From contig CAVSRW010000009.1 of the NCBI GenBank assembly GCA_963730405.1, positions 172,112 to 236,111 on the forward strand: a DNA stretch of 64,000 nt. The letters are read 5' to 3'. Below, piece by piece: positions 7,935 through 16,928 of the stretch; the first letter of the stretch is position 1, and every line of letters begins with the position of its first letter. Below the pieces are notes generated by a model that was given only the letters and a program-made list of their open reading frames with translations, did no database searches and was not told the DNA's origin. This DNA comes from Gaiellasilicea sp963730405 (GTDB lineage: Bacteria > Actinomycetota > Thermoleophilia > Gaiellales > Gaiellaceae). The translations under genes were made by a program, and so were the position numbers.

Positions 7935-8996
7935 GTGAAGAAGCTTTTCGTAATGCTGACGGTCGCGGCGCTGGCGGTGAGCGTGGCCGTGACCGGTGCG
8001 GTCGCGAAGCCGGCCAAGCGTTCGGCGACCGCTGACATCTGCGTCCTTCTGCCGGATCCGAAGTCCTCGGTCCGCTGGGAGACCCAGGACAGGCCGGCGC
8101 TCGTCGCCGCGTTCACGAAGGCCGGCGTCTCGTACGTGATCACGAACGCGGACGGCAGCGCTCAGAAGCAGAAGACGCAGGCAGACCAGTGCCTCGCCAA
8201 CGGCGCGAAGGTCGTCATCCTCGTCTCGCTCGACCGCGGCTCCTCGATCGCGATCGAGGCATCGGCGAAGACACGGGGCGCGAAGGTGATCGAGTACGAC
8301 CGCCAGGTGATCGGCGGCTCGGCCGACATCTACATCTCCTTCGACGGCCGCGCGGTCGGCGTCCTGCAGGGCAAGGGCGTCGTCGCCGGGCTGAAGGTGC
8401 TCGGCACGTACTCGAAGAAGCCGGTCGTGGCCGAGCTGCACGGCGGCCAGACCGACAACAACTCGTTCCTCTTCAAGGGCGGTTACGAGTCGATCCTGAA
8501 CCCGCTGTACAACAAGGGGATCCTCAAGAAGGGCCCGCAGCAGTTCACGCCGGGCTGGGACAACCAGAAGGCGGGGACGATCTTCGAGCAGATGCTCGTG
8601 AAGACGAAGAACAACATCCAGGGTGTCGCGGCGGCCAACGACGGGCTCGCGAACGCCGTCGTCGTCGCTCTGAAGGCGCGCAAGCTGAAGCCGATCGCCC
8701 TCAGCGGCCAGGATGCGACCCCGCAGGGTGTCCAGAACATCATCTCGGGGTGGCAGACGATGACCGTCTGGAAGGACACGCGGAAGCTCGCAACGGCGTC
8801 CGCGAACGCGGCGATCGCGCTCTCGAAGGGCCAGAAGCCCAGGCAGACCGGGACGGTCGCGAACGGCAGCAAGCGGCTGCCCGCGTTCATCATCCCGCCG
8901 GTGTCGATCAACAAGACCAACTACAAGCAGCTGTTCAACGGCTACTTGAAGCGGTCTGACGTCTGCCGCGGCACGTACGCGAAGTACTGCAAGTAG
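7935..8996 (+). CDS. Sugar ABC transporter substrate-binding protein (XylF/ribose-type)
   Basis: Periplasmic-type binding protein of the PBP1 fold (Peripla_BP_4), 353 residues. It starts at GTG 7935 behind GGAGGGA (7921-7927), giving VKKLFVMLTVAALAVSVAVTG, a signal peptide, cleaved near AVAKPAK. The core has the sugar-binding family pattern ADICVLLPDPKSSVRWETQD, ITNADGSAQKQ, YDRQVIGGSADIYISFDG and GVAAANDGLANAVV. It delivers sugar to the next two gene products. Pentose (D-xylose) is the closest match by eye, but the ligand is not certain. Confidence 0.88.
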   Translation: MKKLFVMLTVAALAVSVAVTGAVAKPAKRSATADICVLLPDPKSSVRWETQDRPALVAAFTKAGVSYVITNADGSAQKQKTQADQCLANGAKVVILVSLDRGSSIAIEASAKTRGAKVIEYDRQVIGGSADIYISFDGRAVGVLQGKGVVAGLKVLGTYSKKPVVAELHGGQTDNNSFLFKGGYESILNPLYNKGILKKGPQQFTPGWDNQKAGTIFEQMLVKTKNNIQGVAAANDGLANAVVVALKARKLKPIALSGQDATPQGVQNIISGWQTMTVWKDTRKLATASANAAIALSKGQKPRQTGTVANGSKRLPAFIIPPVSINKTNYKQLFNGYLKRSDVCRGTYAKYCK

Positions 8997-9009
8997 GAAG
9001 CGAACGGGT

Positions 9010-9035
9010 GGGGGCCGTCCTGAGGACGCGCCCCC
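9010..9035 (+). terminator. Intercistronic hairpin after the binding-protein gene
   Basis: A strong GC hairpin begins with GGGGG (9010-9014), closes with CCCCC (9031-9035), and has the inner arm GTCC-TGA-GGAC. It sits between the binding protein and ATPase genes, with no T-tract. Such structures often cause partial termination or protect the 5' segment, which would raise binding protein relative to transporter. Confidence 0.5.
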
Positions 9036-9051
9036 GCCCGCCTTTGCAGCC

Positions 9052-9849
9052 ATGACGACCGCCTCGGCACCGACGCCCCTGCTGGAGCTCCGCGGAATCT
9101 CGAAGAGCTTCGGCTCGGTCCAGGCGCTCAGCGAGGTCGAGTTCGAGGTTCGGGCGGGCGAGGTGATGGCCCTCGTCGGCGACAACGGCGCGGGCAAGTC
9201 GACGCTGATCAAGTGTGTTGCCGGCATTCACGCGGCGGACGAGGGCGAGATCCTCATCGACGGCGAGACGGTCAACATCCACGGGCCGAAGGACGCCGCG
9301 AAGCACGGCATCGAGGTCGTCTACCAGGACCTGGCGCTCTGCGACAACCTCGACGTCGTGCAGAACATGTACCTCGGCCGGGAGGCGCGCGACTGGTTCC
9401 AGCGCCTGAAGGAGCCGGTGATGGAGGCGAAGACCGCCGAGACGATGAGGAGCCTCTCGGTGACGACGATCCGCTCGATCCGGCAGCCCGTCGCCACGCT
9501 CTCGGGCGGCCAGCGCCAGTCGGTCGCGGTCGCGCGGGCGGTGATGTGGAACTCCCGCCTCGTCATCCTCGACGAGCCGACGGCCGCGCTCGGTGTCGCC
9601 CAGACCCAGCAGGTGCTCGAGCTCGTCGAGCGCCTCGCCCATCAGGGGCTCGCCGTCGTCCTGATCTCGCACAACCTGCACGACATCTTCGCCGTCGCCG
9701 ACCGGATCACCGTGCTGCGCCTCGGCCGGAGCGTCGCGGTCTACGACCGCGCGACCACGACCCAGCAGGTGGTCGTGGAGGCGATCACGGCCGGCGTCCC
9801 GACGAAGGTAGCGGGGATCCCGCAGACCGCGCCGGAGCCGCCCGTATGA
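9052..9849 (+). CDS. Sugar ABC transporter ATP-binding protein (XylG-type, single domain)
   Basis: 265 residues with one ABC domain: Walker A GDNGAGKST (43-51), Q-loop YQDLAL (91-96), signature LSGGQ (150-154), Walker B VILDEP (171-176) and H-loop ISH (about 208). This is the half-length form used with XylF/RbsB-type importers, as opposed to the double-domain RbsA/XylG form. ATG 9052 has no strong ribosome site visible. Its stop overlaps the permease ATG (ATGA). Confidence 0.9.
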   Translation: MTTASAPTPLLELRGISKSFGSVQALSEVEFEVRAGEVMALVGDNGAGKSTLIKCVAGIHAADEGEILIDGETVNIHGPKDAAKHGIEVVYQDLALCDNLDVVQNMYLGREARDWFQRLKEPVMEAKTAETMRSLSVTTIRSIRQPVATLSGGQRQSVAVARAVMWNSRLVILDEPTAALGVAQTQQVLELVERLAHQGLAVVLISHNLHDIFAVADRITVLRLGRSVAVYDRATTTQQVVVEAITAGVPTKVAGIPQTAPEPPV

Positions 9850-11063
9850 GCACGGACGCGGCGGCCGTGGAGACGGGCATCCCCGACGAGAGCCTCCGGC
9901 AACGCGTTCTCGACAACATCCGGGGTGGCAACCTGGGCAGCTGGCCCGTCCTGATCGGGCTGGTCGTGATCGTGGCCTTCTTCTCGTACAAGGCCGAGAA
10001 CTTCCTCAGCCCCGGCAACTTCTCGAACATCATCACGCAGATGGCGGGGACGACGCTGCTCGCCTACGGGGTCGTCTTCGTCCTCCTGATCGGTGAGATC
10101 GACCTCTCGATCAGCTACATCAGCGGCATCGCCGGGGTCGTCGTCGCCAAGCTCACGCTCCCGGACGGCTCCCTCGAGATGCCCGGGCTGCTCGCGATCC
10201 TGCTCGCCGTCGGCGCCTGCGTGCTGATCGGCGCATTCCAGGGCTCGTTCGTCGCCTTCATCGGCGTACCCGCTTTCGTGGTCACGCTGGCGGGCTACCA
10301 GATCTGGCAGGGCGTGATCCAGAAGTCGATCGAGGCAGAGGGCGTGATCGTGATCCAGAACGAGACGGTCAACAACACCGCCAACTACTTCTTCTCGGAG
10401 AAGGCCGGCTGGATCCTCGCCGCCGTCGTCCTCGGCATCTACATAGCCAGCGTCGTCGGCACGTTCGTCTCACATCGCCGTCACGGCGTCCCCGTGCGCG
10501 ATCCGTGGCTGATCGTCGCGAAAGCTGTGGCCGTCGTGGCCGTCACCGTCGTCGTCGTGGTGATCAGTAACCGCGACCGCGGCGTCCCCTTCGTCCTGCT
10601 CCTGATGATCGCGGCACTCCTGGTGCTCACGTTCGTCGCCAAGCGGACGACGTTCGGGCGGCACGTCTATGCGGTCGGCGGCAACGCCGAGGCAGCGCGC
10701 CGCGCCGGCATCAACGTCGCCCGCGTCCGCGTGCTCGTCTTCATGATCTCCGGCGCGATGGCCGGTCTCGGCGGCGTCGTGCTCGCGGCGCGGCTGAACA
10801 GCGTCGACCTGAACGCCGGCGGTGGCACGCTCCTGATCGACGCGATCGCGGCGGCCGTGATCGGCGGCACGAGCCTCTTCGGCGGCCGCGGCGAGGTGCG
10901 CGACGCCCTCTTCGGGGCACTCGTGATCGCGACGATCGCGAACGGGCTGAACACGCTCAACCTGACCCAGGGCGTGATCTACATCACGACCGGCTGCATC
11001 CTCCTCTTCGCCGTCACGCTCGACACCCTGCTGCGCCGCCGCCAGCGCAAGGCCGGCCGCTGA
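9846..11063 (+). CDS. Sugar ABC transporter permease (XylH-type)
   Basis: 405 residues, a BPD_transp_2 permease with about ten membrane helices. Family marks are the LLIGEIDLSISYISGIAGV region, FVVTLAGYQIWQGV, and the cytoplasmic coupling segment TTFGRHVYAVGGNAEAARRA followed by GAMAGLGGVVLAARL. ATG 9846 overlaps the ATPase stop. It forms the channel with the two preceding genes. A GTAACAG palindrome follows 12 nt after the stop. Confidence 0.92.
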   Translation: MSTDAAAVETGIPDESLRQRVLDNIRGGNLGSWPVLIGLVVIVAFFSYKAENFLSPGNFSNIITQMAGTTLLAYGVVFVLLIGEIDLSISYISGIAGVVVAKLTLPDGSLEMPGLLAILLAVGACVLIGAFQGSFVAFIGVPAFVVTLAGYQIWQGVIQKSIEAEGVIVIQNETVNNTANYFFSEKAGWILAAVVLGIYIASVVGTFVSHRRHGVPVRDPWLIVAKAVAVVAVTVVVVVISNRDRGVPFVLLLMIAALLVLTFVAKRTTFGRHVYAVGGNAEAARRAGINVARVRVLVFMISGAMAGLGGVVLAARLNSVDLNAGGGTLLIDAIAAAVIGGTSLFGGRGEVRDALFGALVIATIANGLNTLNLTQGVIYITTGCILLFAVTLDTLLRRRQRKAGR

Positions 11064-11074
11064 CCGTCGGAGCG

Positions 11075-11097
11075 CCAAGTAACAGACTGTTACTTGG
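11075..11097. repeat. GTAACAGACTGTTAC palindrome (copy 1)
   Basis: A 23-nt perfect inverted repeat (11-nt arms, central A) with core GTAACAGACTGTTAC, 12 nt after the permease stop. The identical 23-mer recurs at 24119-24141. It lies in a convergent intergenic region, so a terminator-like or repeat-element role fits. No T-run follows. Confidence 0.7.
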
Positions 11098-11130
11098 CCC
11101 GATCGCAGTGGCGCCGTGGCCGGGCCGACT

Positions 11131-11151
11131 CTAGTAACAGTCTGTTACTAG
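11131..11151. repeat. GTAACAGTCTGTTAC palindrome (copy 2)
   Basis: A 21-nt perfect inverted repeat with core GTAACAGTCTGTTAC. Its right end (CTA 11148-11150) is the stop codon of the minus-strand dehydrogenase, so the palindrome begins within that gene's stop and runs into its 3' region. It faces copy 1 across the convergent gap. Confidence 0.7.
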
Positions 11152-12251
11152 GCGTCGCGGTACGCGACGGTGACCCGCTCGCCGCTCTCGCTCGAGCGGA
11201 CGATCGCGTCGCAGACCTCGGCCGCGCGGTAGCCGTCCTCGAACGTCGCGCCGTACGGCGCAACGTCCGTCTCGCCGGCGATCGCACGGAGGAGGTGGAG
11301 CGCCTCGTGCGTGAAGGTGTCGCCCCAGCCGACGATGTGGCCGGGCGGCCACCAGAGGTCCCAGAACGGGTGGTCGGCCTCGGAGACGAGCACCGTCTTG
11401 AAGCCGCGGGCGCGGTCGCCGTCCGCGCGGAAGACCTGAAGCTCGTTCAACCGCTCCATGTCGAAGGCGATCGAGCCCTTCGAGCCGTTGATCTCCCACT
11501 GGAAGGCGTTGCGCCGGCCCAGCGCGAGCCTCGTCGCCTCGATCGTCCCGACGGTGCCGCTCTCGAACTCGACCGCGGCCTCGAGCGCGTCGTCCACCTT
11601 CCGGCCCGGCAGGAACGTCCGGACGAGCCCGGAGACGGTCGCGATCTCGCCGGTGAGGAAGCGCGCCAGGTCGACGACGTGCGTGCCCAGGTCGCCGATC
11701 GCGCCGGAGCCGGCTTCATCGGGCTGGAAACGCCACGTGTCGAGGCTCGGATCGTCGCCCCAGTCCTGGAGATAGCGGCCGCGGAAGTGACGGATCTCAC
11801 CGAGCTCCCCCGCGTCGATCAGCTCCCGCGCCAGCCTGACCGCCGGCACGAAGCGGTAGTTGAAGCCGCAGAGATGCTTGACGCCCGTCGCCTCGACGCG
11901 CTGCCAGATCTCGTAGCTCTCGTCGGCGTCGCGGCCGAGCGGCTTCTCGCAGAGGACGTGCTTGCCCGCCTCGGCGGCTGCGATCGTCGGCTCCGCGTGG
12001 AGCGAGTTGGGGCCGCCGTTGTCGAAGAGGCTGATCCCGGGATCGGAGACGAGGTCGTGCCAGTCGGTCGTCCAGCGCTCGTAGCCGAAGCGCGCCGCCG
12101 TGTCCGCGACCGCCTGCTCGTTCCGCCCGGCGATCGCGACCAGCCGCGGCTGCAGGGGCGAGTCCAGCCGCGCGATCTCCCGGAAGGCGCGCGAGTGAGC
12201 CTTGCCCATGAAGGCGTAGCCCAGCATCCCGATCCCGATTTCGCCCAGCAC
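11148..12251 (-). CDS. Gfo/Idh/MocA family oxidoreductase
   Basis: NAD(P)-dependent sugar/inositol-type dehydrogenase, 367 residues from GTG 12251. The N-terminal Rossmann fold starts IGIGMLGYAFMGKAHSRAF (slightly altered GxGxxG), with CEKPLGRDADES carrying the usual catalytic-site EKP lysine, and a C-terminal GFO_IDH_MocA_C domain with DLGTHVVDLARFL. An in-frame start at 12353 would add a proline-rich tail without similarity. It is divergent from the next gene cluster (50-bp gap), which also carries a Gfo/Idh gene and follows a sugar importer, suggesting carbohydrate catabolism. Substrate unknown. Confidence 0.88.
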   Translation of the reverse strand: MLGEIGIGMLGYAFMGKAHSRAFREIARLDSPLQPRLVAIAGRNEQAVADTAARFGYERWTTDWHDLVSDPGISLFDNGGPNSLHAEPTIAAAEAGKHVLCEKPLGRDADESYEIWQRVEATGVKHLCGFNYRFVPAVRLARELIDAGELGEIRHFRGRYLQDWGDDPSLDTWRFQPDEAGSGAIGDLGTHVVDLARFLTGEIATVSGLVRTFLPGRKVDDALEAAVEFESGTVGTIEATRLALGRRNAFQWEINGSKGSIAFDMERLNELQVFRADGDRARGFKTVLVSEADHPFWDLWWPPGHIVGWGDTFTHEALHLLRAIAGETDVAPYGATFEDGYRAAEVCDAIVRSSESGERVTVAYRDA

Positions 12252-12301
12252 CGCCTCCCGCGTAGGGTTGCCGGAGGAGTCTCTTCGATCGGGGAGGGGT
12301 T

Positions 12302-12697
12302 GTGCAGCTGGAACAGGCGCAGGTGGTCGTACAGACGGTGGTGGCGGAGGCATCCTCGCCCGTGTCGGTGTTCGTCACCGACCGGAGCGGCGAGCTCGTG
12401 GCCGCCGCGACGATGGACGGCGCCGCGCCGGACACGCGCCTGAACGCGCAGCGCAAGGCCTACACCGCCGCGCGCAGCGACGCGGTCTCGACGAAGGCGC
12501 TGGCCGAGAAGCTGGGCTCGAAGCCGCCGGCCGAGCTGGCCAGCTTCGATCCGTTCTTCACGTTCTTCCTCGGCGGCGTCGCCGCGTTCGACGGCGACAC
12601 CCGCGTCGGCGCGGTCGGCGTCAGCGGCCTGCCCGGGGCGGACGACGACGCGCTCGCGCGCAAGGCGCTCGGCGCGGCCGGGCTGGAGGCGCGATGA
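12302..12697 (+). CDS. GlcG/HbpS (DUF336) family protein
   Basis: 131 residues with the GlcG/HbpS-like heme-degrading fold: VFVTDRSGELVAAATMDGA, RLNAQRKAYTAA and a glycine-rich end GGVAAFDGDTRVGAVGVSG. Family members bind heme or cobalamin or accompany catabolic operons; the exact role here is unknown. GTG 12302 follows GGGGAGGGG. The stop overlaps the next ATG (ATGA), so it is coupled to the dehydrogenase. Confidence 0.8.
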   Translation: MQLEQAQVVVQTVVAEASSPVSVFVTDRSGELVAAATMDGAAPDTRLNAQRKAYTAARSDAVSTKALAEKLGSKPPAELASFDPFFTFFLGGVAAFDGDTRVGAVGVSGLPGADDDALARKALGAAGLEAR

Positions 12698-13642
12698 GGC
12701 TCGGGCTGATGTCGACCGCGAACATCAACGGCGCCCTGCTCGCGGCCACGCCGGACGAGGTCGAGATCGCGGCGGTGGCGAGCCGCGACGGCGCCAGGGC
12801 CCAGGCGTACGCGGCCGAGCACGGTATCCCGCGCGCACACGGCAGCTACGAGGCCCTGCTGGCCGACGACGAGCTCGACGCCGTCTACGTCTCGCTCCCG
12901 AACGGGATGCACCACGAGTGGACGCTGAAGGCGATCGACGCCGGCAAGCACGTCCTCGTCGAGAAGCCGTACTCGCGGCGGGCCGCCGACGTCGAGGAGG
13001 CGTGGGACGCGGCCGACCGGGCCGGCGTCCTCGTGATGGAGGCGTTCATGTACCGCCACCAGCCTCAGGCGGCGAAGGCGCGGGAGCTCGTGGAGTCGGG
13101 CGCGATCGGGCGCCTGCGCGAGGTCAGGGCGACGTTCAGCTTCCCGCTCTTCGATCACGACAACGTCCGCATGGCGGCCGATCTCGACGGCGGCGCGTTG
13201 ATGGACGTCGGCTGCTACTGCGTCAGCGGTGCGCGGCTGCTCGGCGGCGAGCCGGAGCGCGTCTACGGCGAGCAGGTCACCGGGCCGACCGGCGTCGACG
13301 TCGACTTCTACGGCGTCCTGCGCTGCCCGAACGACGTCGTCGCGGTCTTCGACGCGTCGTTCACGCTGCCGAAGCGGCAGCGGCTGGAGGCGATCGGGGA
13401 GGACGGGACGCTCGTCGTCGAGGCGCCCTGGCGCGTCGACTGGGGTGGCCGGCTGCTCGTGAACGACGAGACCGGTCGAGGTCGAGCAGCCCGACTCGTA
13501 CGAGCGCGAGCTGACGAATTTCGCCGCCGCGATCGCGGGCACGGCGCCGCCGCTGCTCGGCCGCGACGACGCGCTGCAGCAGGCGCGGGTGATCGAGGCG
13601 CTCTACCGCTCCGCGGAGTCGGGAGAGGCAGTCCGGGTCTGA
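12694..13642 (+). CDS. Gfo/Idh/MocA family oxidoreductase, one frameshift
   Basis: A second dehydrogenase of the family, about 315 residues: Rossmann start RLGLMSTANINGALLAA, VEKPYSRRAADVEEAWD active-site motif, VMEAFMYRHQPQ and GALMDVGCYCVSGARLL. The frame changes near 13471 in GAGACCGGTCGAGG: dropping one base gives DETVEVEQPDSYERELTNFAAAI in the second frame, through TGA 13640-13642. Probably a sequencing indel. The start overlaps the GlcG stop and the stop overlaps the peptidase ATG. Confidence 0.82.
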
Positions 13643-14733
13643 TGCTGGAGGAGCTGGCGGCGCAGCTCGTCGCCGTCGACTCCGTCAATCCGACGCTCGT
13701 CCCGAGCGGTGGCGGCGAGGCGCGGGTCGCAGGTCTGTTCGCGGAGTGGCTCGAGCGGGCGGGGCTCGAGGTCCACGTGGACGATGTCGCGCCGGGCCGG
13801 CCGAACGTGGTCGGGATCGCACGAGGCACGGGCGGCGGCCGCACGCTGATCCTGAACGGACACCTCGACACGGTCGGGCTGCTCGACCCGGACGGAGGGC
13901 TGACGGCGCGCGTCGAGGGCGGACGTCTCTACGGCCGCGGCGCCTACGACATGAAGGCGAGCCTCGCGGCGATTGCGAGTGCGGGCGCCGACTGCGCGCG
14001 GCGGGGCTTGCGCGGGGACGTGATCGTGGCCGCGGTCGTCGACGAGGAGGCGGCGAGCATCGGGACCGAGGCCCTGCTCGACCGCTGGCGCGCCGACGCG
14101 GCGATCGTCGCCGAGCCGACCGACGAGCGCCTTTGCATCGCCCATCGCGGCTGGCTCGCGTTCGACCTCGAGACCCACGGCCGTGCCGCCCACGGCTCGC
14201 GTCCGGATCTCGGCATCGACGCGATCGCGAAGATGGGGCCGGTCCTCGTCGCGATCGAGGAGCTCGACCGGTCGCTCCAGGCCCGGCCCGGCCACGCACT
14301 GCTCGGCACCGGATCGGTGCACGCGTCGTTGATCGAGGGCGGCCAGGAGTACTCGAGCTACCCCGCACGCTGCCTGCTCCGGGGCGAGCGCCGCACCATC
14401 CCGGGCGAGCGCCGCGAGGAGGTCGAGACCGAGCTGCGCGGGCTGCTCGGCGACTCGGGCGGCTCGATCTCGTTTCCGTACGGGCGCGACCCGCTGGAAG
14501 TCTCAGCCGACGAGGAGATCGTTCGCGCCGTCCAGTCGCAGACCGGGTCGGACGAGGTGTTCGGCGCCCCGTTCTGGACGGACGCGGCCCTCTTCACCGA
14601 GGCCGGTGTCCCGGCGATCCTGTTCGGCCCGCGCGGCGACGGAGCGCATGCCGCGGTCGAGTGGGTCGACCTCGAGAGCGTCCAGCGCTGCAGCGACCTC
14701 TATGTCGCGGTCGCAGCCGAGTTCTGCGGCTAG
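13642..14733 (+). CDS. M20 family metallopeptidase (ArgE/DapE-like)
   Basis: 363 residues. M20 marks: LNGHLDTVG (metal His/Asp), GRGAYDMKASLAAI (bridging Asp), DEEAASIGTEAL (catalytic Glu-Glu) and the dimerisation-domain HGRAAHGSRPDLG, ending with a conserved C-terminal metal-His region (GPRGDGAHAAVEWV). It hydrolyses an N-acyl amino acid or small peptide with two zinc ions in the cytosol; the substrate is not deducible. ATG overlaps the preceding TGA. Its stop overlaps the stop of the convergent gene. Confidence 0.88.
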   Translation: MLEELAAQLVAVDSVNPTLVPSGGGEARVAGLFAEWLERAGLEVHVDDVAPGRPNVVGIARGTGGGRTLILNGHLDTVGLLDPDGGLTARVEGGRLYGRGAYDMKASLAAIASAGADCARRGLRGDVIVAAVVDEEAASIGTEALLDRWRADAAIVAEPTDERLCIAHRGWLAFDLETHGRAAHGSRPDLGIDAIAKMGPVLVAIEELDRSLQARPGHALLGTGSVHASLIEGGQEYSSYPARCLLRGERRTIPGERREEVETELRGLLGDSGGSISFPYGRDPLEVSADEEIVRAVQSQTGSDEVFGAPFWTDAALFTEAGVPAILFGPRGDGAHAAVEWVDLESVQRCSDLYVAVAAEFCG

Positions 14734-15296
14734 CGGAGCGCTCGGGCCAGCGCGTCGCGGCCGGCTTCGAGTGCCGGCTCGCCGTGCGAGACCAGGATCC
14801 GCTCGATCGGCAGCTCCAGCAGCGGCCGCAGCGCCGTCCTGATCGACGTGTGCGACGAGCGCCCGTCGAGCCAGGAGTCGGGACAGACGCTCGATGCCGC
14901 CGTCGGCGCTCCGAGGAGCACATCGCCGGCGACCAGCGTCGCCTGCTCGGGCAGCCACCAGAGTGTCTCGTCGACCTCGGGGATGGAGATCGCCTCGACG
15001 CCGTCCGGCGCCTCGTCCCCGGCTGCGTAGCGTTCGACCAGTTCGTCCGCGCTCCGCTCGTGCCAGGGCACCGTCAGCAGCACCGCCACCGGCAGCCCGC
15101 GCCGCTCGACGTCACGGTCGAGCGCCTCGAAGAACCGGTCCCGCTCCGGTGGCACCAGCGGATCGATCAGGACGGTGGCCGCGGCTGCCTCGTAGTAGAC
15201 GCAGCCGACCTCCTGCTCCCAGTCGTCGCCCTGCTTCCAGTCCGGGTGCGGCGCCGTCCAGCGCCAGAGTCCCGGCGCAAGCTCCTCCACCTTCAT
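14730..15296 (-). CDS. MBL-fold-like protein
   Basis: 188 residues from ATG 15296. The layout resembles metallo-beta-lactamase-fold proteins (VLIDPLVPP, VLLTVPWHERSADELVERY, LVAGDVLLG, RILVSHGEP), but the canonical HxHxDH is reduced to a single His in PWHERSAD, so metal binding may be incomplete. The longer in-frame start at 15341 is less likely. The mRNA end overlaps the M20 gene by 4 nt in convergent orientation. Function unknown. Confidence 0.65.
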   Translation of the reverse strand: MKVEELAPGLWRWTAPHPDWKQGDDWEQEVGCVYYEAAAATVLIDPLVPPERDRFFEALDRDVERRGLPVAVLLTVPWHERSADELVERYAAGDEAPDGVEAISIPEVDETLWWLPEQATLVAGDVLLGAPTAASSVCPDSWLDGRSSHTSIRTALRPLLELPIERILVSHGEPALEAGRDALARALR

Positions 15297-15361
15297 CCTC
15301 CGATCATGTCCGAAGCCGCCATGTCGGGGCCAGGACCCCACATGTCCGCTACGGTCGGTGG

Positions 15362-15736
15362 TCAGGCGACGACGGCGAGCGGCTCGATCCGGCCGTCCTC
15401 GATCGTCCAGCCTGCGAGCGCGTCGGAGCCGAGCGAGAGGATCAGATACGGCTTGCCCTGCCAGAGGCCGATGTTCTCGACGTCGGTGCGCGACGGCCGC
15501 GGCGGCGAGGACAGGTGCGAGTGGAAGACGGCGAGTTCGTAGCCCTCGTCCTCGAGGAACCAGGTCTCGGGCGGCACCTCCAGCTCGAAGCGGTACGGCG
15601 AGGCGGCGGCGTTGCGGCCGCGGACATAGCGCTCGGCGACCCCGTCGCGGAGGACGACCAGGCCGCAGGCCTCGTTCGGCGCCTCCGCCTCGGCGTGCGC
15701 TCGCAGTTCCTCCCGGACCTCGCTCGGGATCACCAC
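15362..15736 (-). CDS. mec: JAMM/MPN metalloprotease Mec-like (CysO-cysteine hydrolase)
   Basis: 124 residues. The complete JAMM zinc motif is present: Glu22, then His72-x-His74-x7-Ser82-x2-Asp85 in FHSHLSSPPRPSRTD. In Mycobacterium tuberculosis, Mec releases cysteine from CysO-cysteine. Here it lies at the end of the activator-CysO-CysM-Mec operon (minus strand) and overlaps cysM by 7 nt, so the same reaction is expected. Confidence 0.85.
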   Translation of the reverse strand: MVIPSEVREELRAHAEAEAPNEACGLVVLRDGVAERYVRGRNAAASPYRFELEVPPETWFLEDEGYELAVFHSHLSSPPRPSRTDVENIGLWQGKPYLILSLGSDALAGWTIEDGRIEPLAVVA

Positions 15737-16668
15737 CAGACCGTTCGCTCCATCGACTCGGCCACGTCGTCGGCCTCCCAGAAGTCAGCGGACAGGTACT
15801 TCCAGCCGCCGTCGGCGAGAATGCAGACGACGACGCCCTCCTCGAGCTCGCCGGCGAGCTTCCGCGCGACGTGCGCGACCGCTCCGGACGAGACGCCGCC
15901 GAAGATCCCCTCCGCGTCGAGCAGCTGCCGCAGCCCGGTCACGGACTCCTCGTTCGAGACGAGGATCTTCCGGTCGAGCTTCTCGACGTCGAGGATCGGC
16001 GGCACGTAGCCGTCCTCGAGCGAGCGCAGGCCCATCACGGCCTCGCCCGGCAGCGGCTCCGCGGCGGCGACGACGACATCCGGGAAGCTCTCGCGCAATC
16101 TTGCGCCCGCCCCCATCAGCGTGCCGCCGGTGCCGAGGCCCGCCACGAGCACGTCGACGCGGTCGAGCGCCTCCGCGATCTCCGCACCGGTCCCCTCGTA
16201 GTGCGCACGCGGGTTCGCCGCGTTGCCGTACTGGAACGGCATGAAGTGGGAGGGGTCGCGCTCCGCCAGCTCGAGCGCAAGCCGGACGGCGCCGTTCGAG
16301 CCCTCCTCGCCCGGCGACTGGACGATCTTCGCGCCGAAGAGCTCGAGCACGCGGCGGCGCTCGACGGTCGCGTTCGCCGGCAGCACGCACGTGAGCGGAT
16401 AGCCCTTCAGCTTCGCGACGAGTGCGAGCGAGATGCCGGTGTTGCCACTCGTCGGCTCGAGCAGGTGCCGGCCTGGCTCGAGCTCGCCGGACGCCTCGGC
16501 CGCCTCGATCATCGCCTTGGCGACCCGGTCCTTGATCGAGCCGGTCGGGTTCTGCGACTCGAGCTTCGCGTAGACGCGCACCGGGCCGGGCGCAAAGCGG
16601 GAGAGCTCGACGAGAGGCGTGTCGCCGACGAGGTCGAGGAGGCTTGGGGCGAGCCGGTTAGCAGCCAC
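15730..16668 (-). CDS. cysM: Cysteine synthase CysM (O-phosphoserine/CysO-dependent type)
   Basis: 312 residues, fold-type II PLP enzyme. The PLP lysine is Lys46 in PTGSIKDR; substrate and phosphate loops are PTSGNTGIS and GLGTGGTLMG. The C-terminus carries the serine loop IFGGVSSGA. Linkage to CysO and Mec indicates the mycobacterial-type route, in which sulfur comes from CysO thiocarboxylate. GTG 16668 overlaps the end of cysO by 11 nt. Confidence 0.9.
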   Translation of the reverse strand: MAANRLAPSLLDLVGDTPLVELSRFAPGPVRVYAKLESQNPTGSIKDRVAKAMIEAAEASGELEPGRHLLEPTSGNTGISLALVAKLKGYPLTCVLPANATVERRRVLELFGAKIVQSPGEEGSNGAVRLALELAERDPSHFMPFQYGNAANPRAHYEGTGAEIAEALDRVDVLVAGLGTGGTLMGAGARLRESFPDVVVAAAEPLPGEAVMGLRSLEDGYVPPILDVEKLDRKILVSNEESVTGLRQLLDAEGIFGGVSSGAVAHVARKLAGELEEGVVVCILADGGWKYLSADFWEADDVAESMERTVWW

Positions 16669-16928
16669 CGGCCATCGCCGGCAGAAGGATCATCGAGGAG
16701 CCGTTGACGCGGGTCTCGAGCCCGTCGAGCGTGCGCACGTCCTCGCCGCCGACATAGACGTTCACGAACGGCGCGAGGGCGCCGTCCTCGAACAGCTGCG
16801 CCTCGAGCGCCGGGTAGCGGCCGGAGAGATCCTCGAGCACCTCGCGGACGGTCTCGTCCGATGCCCACGAGCTCGCGCTCGCCGCCGACCTCGTTGCGCA
16901 GGGTCGGTGGGATCCGAACCTTCGTCAT
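16658..16928 (-). CDS. cysO: CysO-like sulfur carrier (ThiS/MoaD family), one frameshift, ends in GGC
   Basis: About 89 residues, ubiquitin-like. The N-terminal part (MTKVRIPPTLRNEVGGERELV) and the remainder (ETVREVLEDLSGRYPALEAQ through FVNVYVGGEDVRTLDG and VNGSSMILLPAMAGGC) are in different frames. Removing one base of a GGG run near 16865 joins them. The carrier normally ends in Gly-Gly, which the ThiF enzyme adenylates; here a Cys codon follows GG before TAA, the equivalent of a pre-loaded CysO-Cys. The start overlaps the activator stop (ATGA). Confidence 0.8.
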
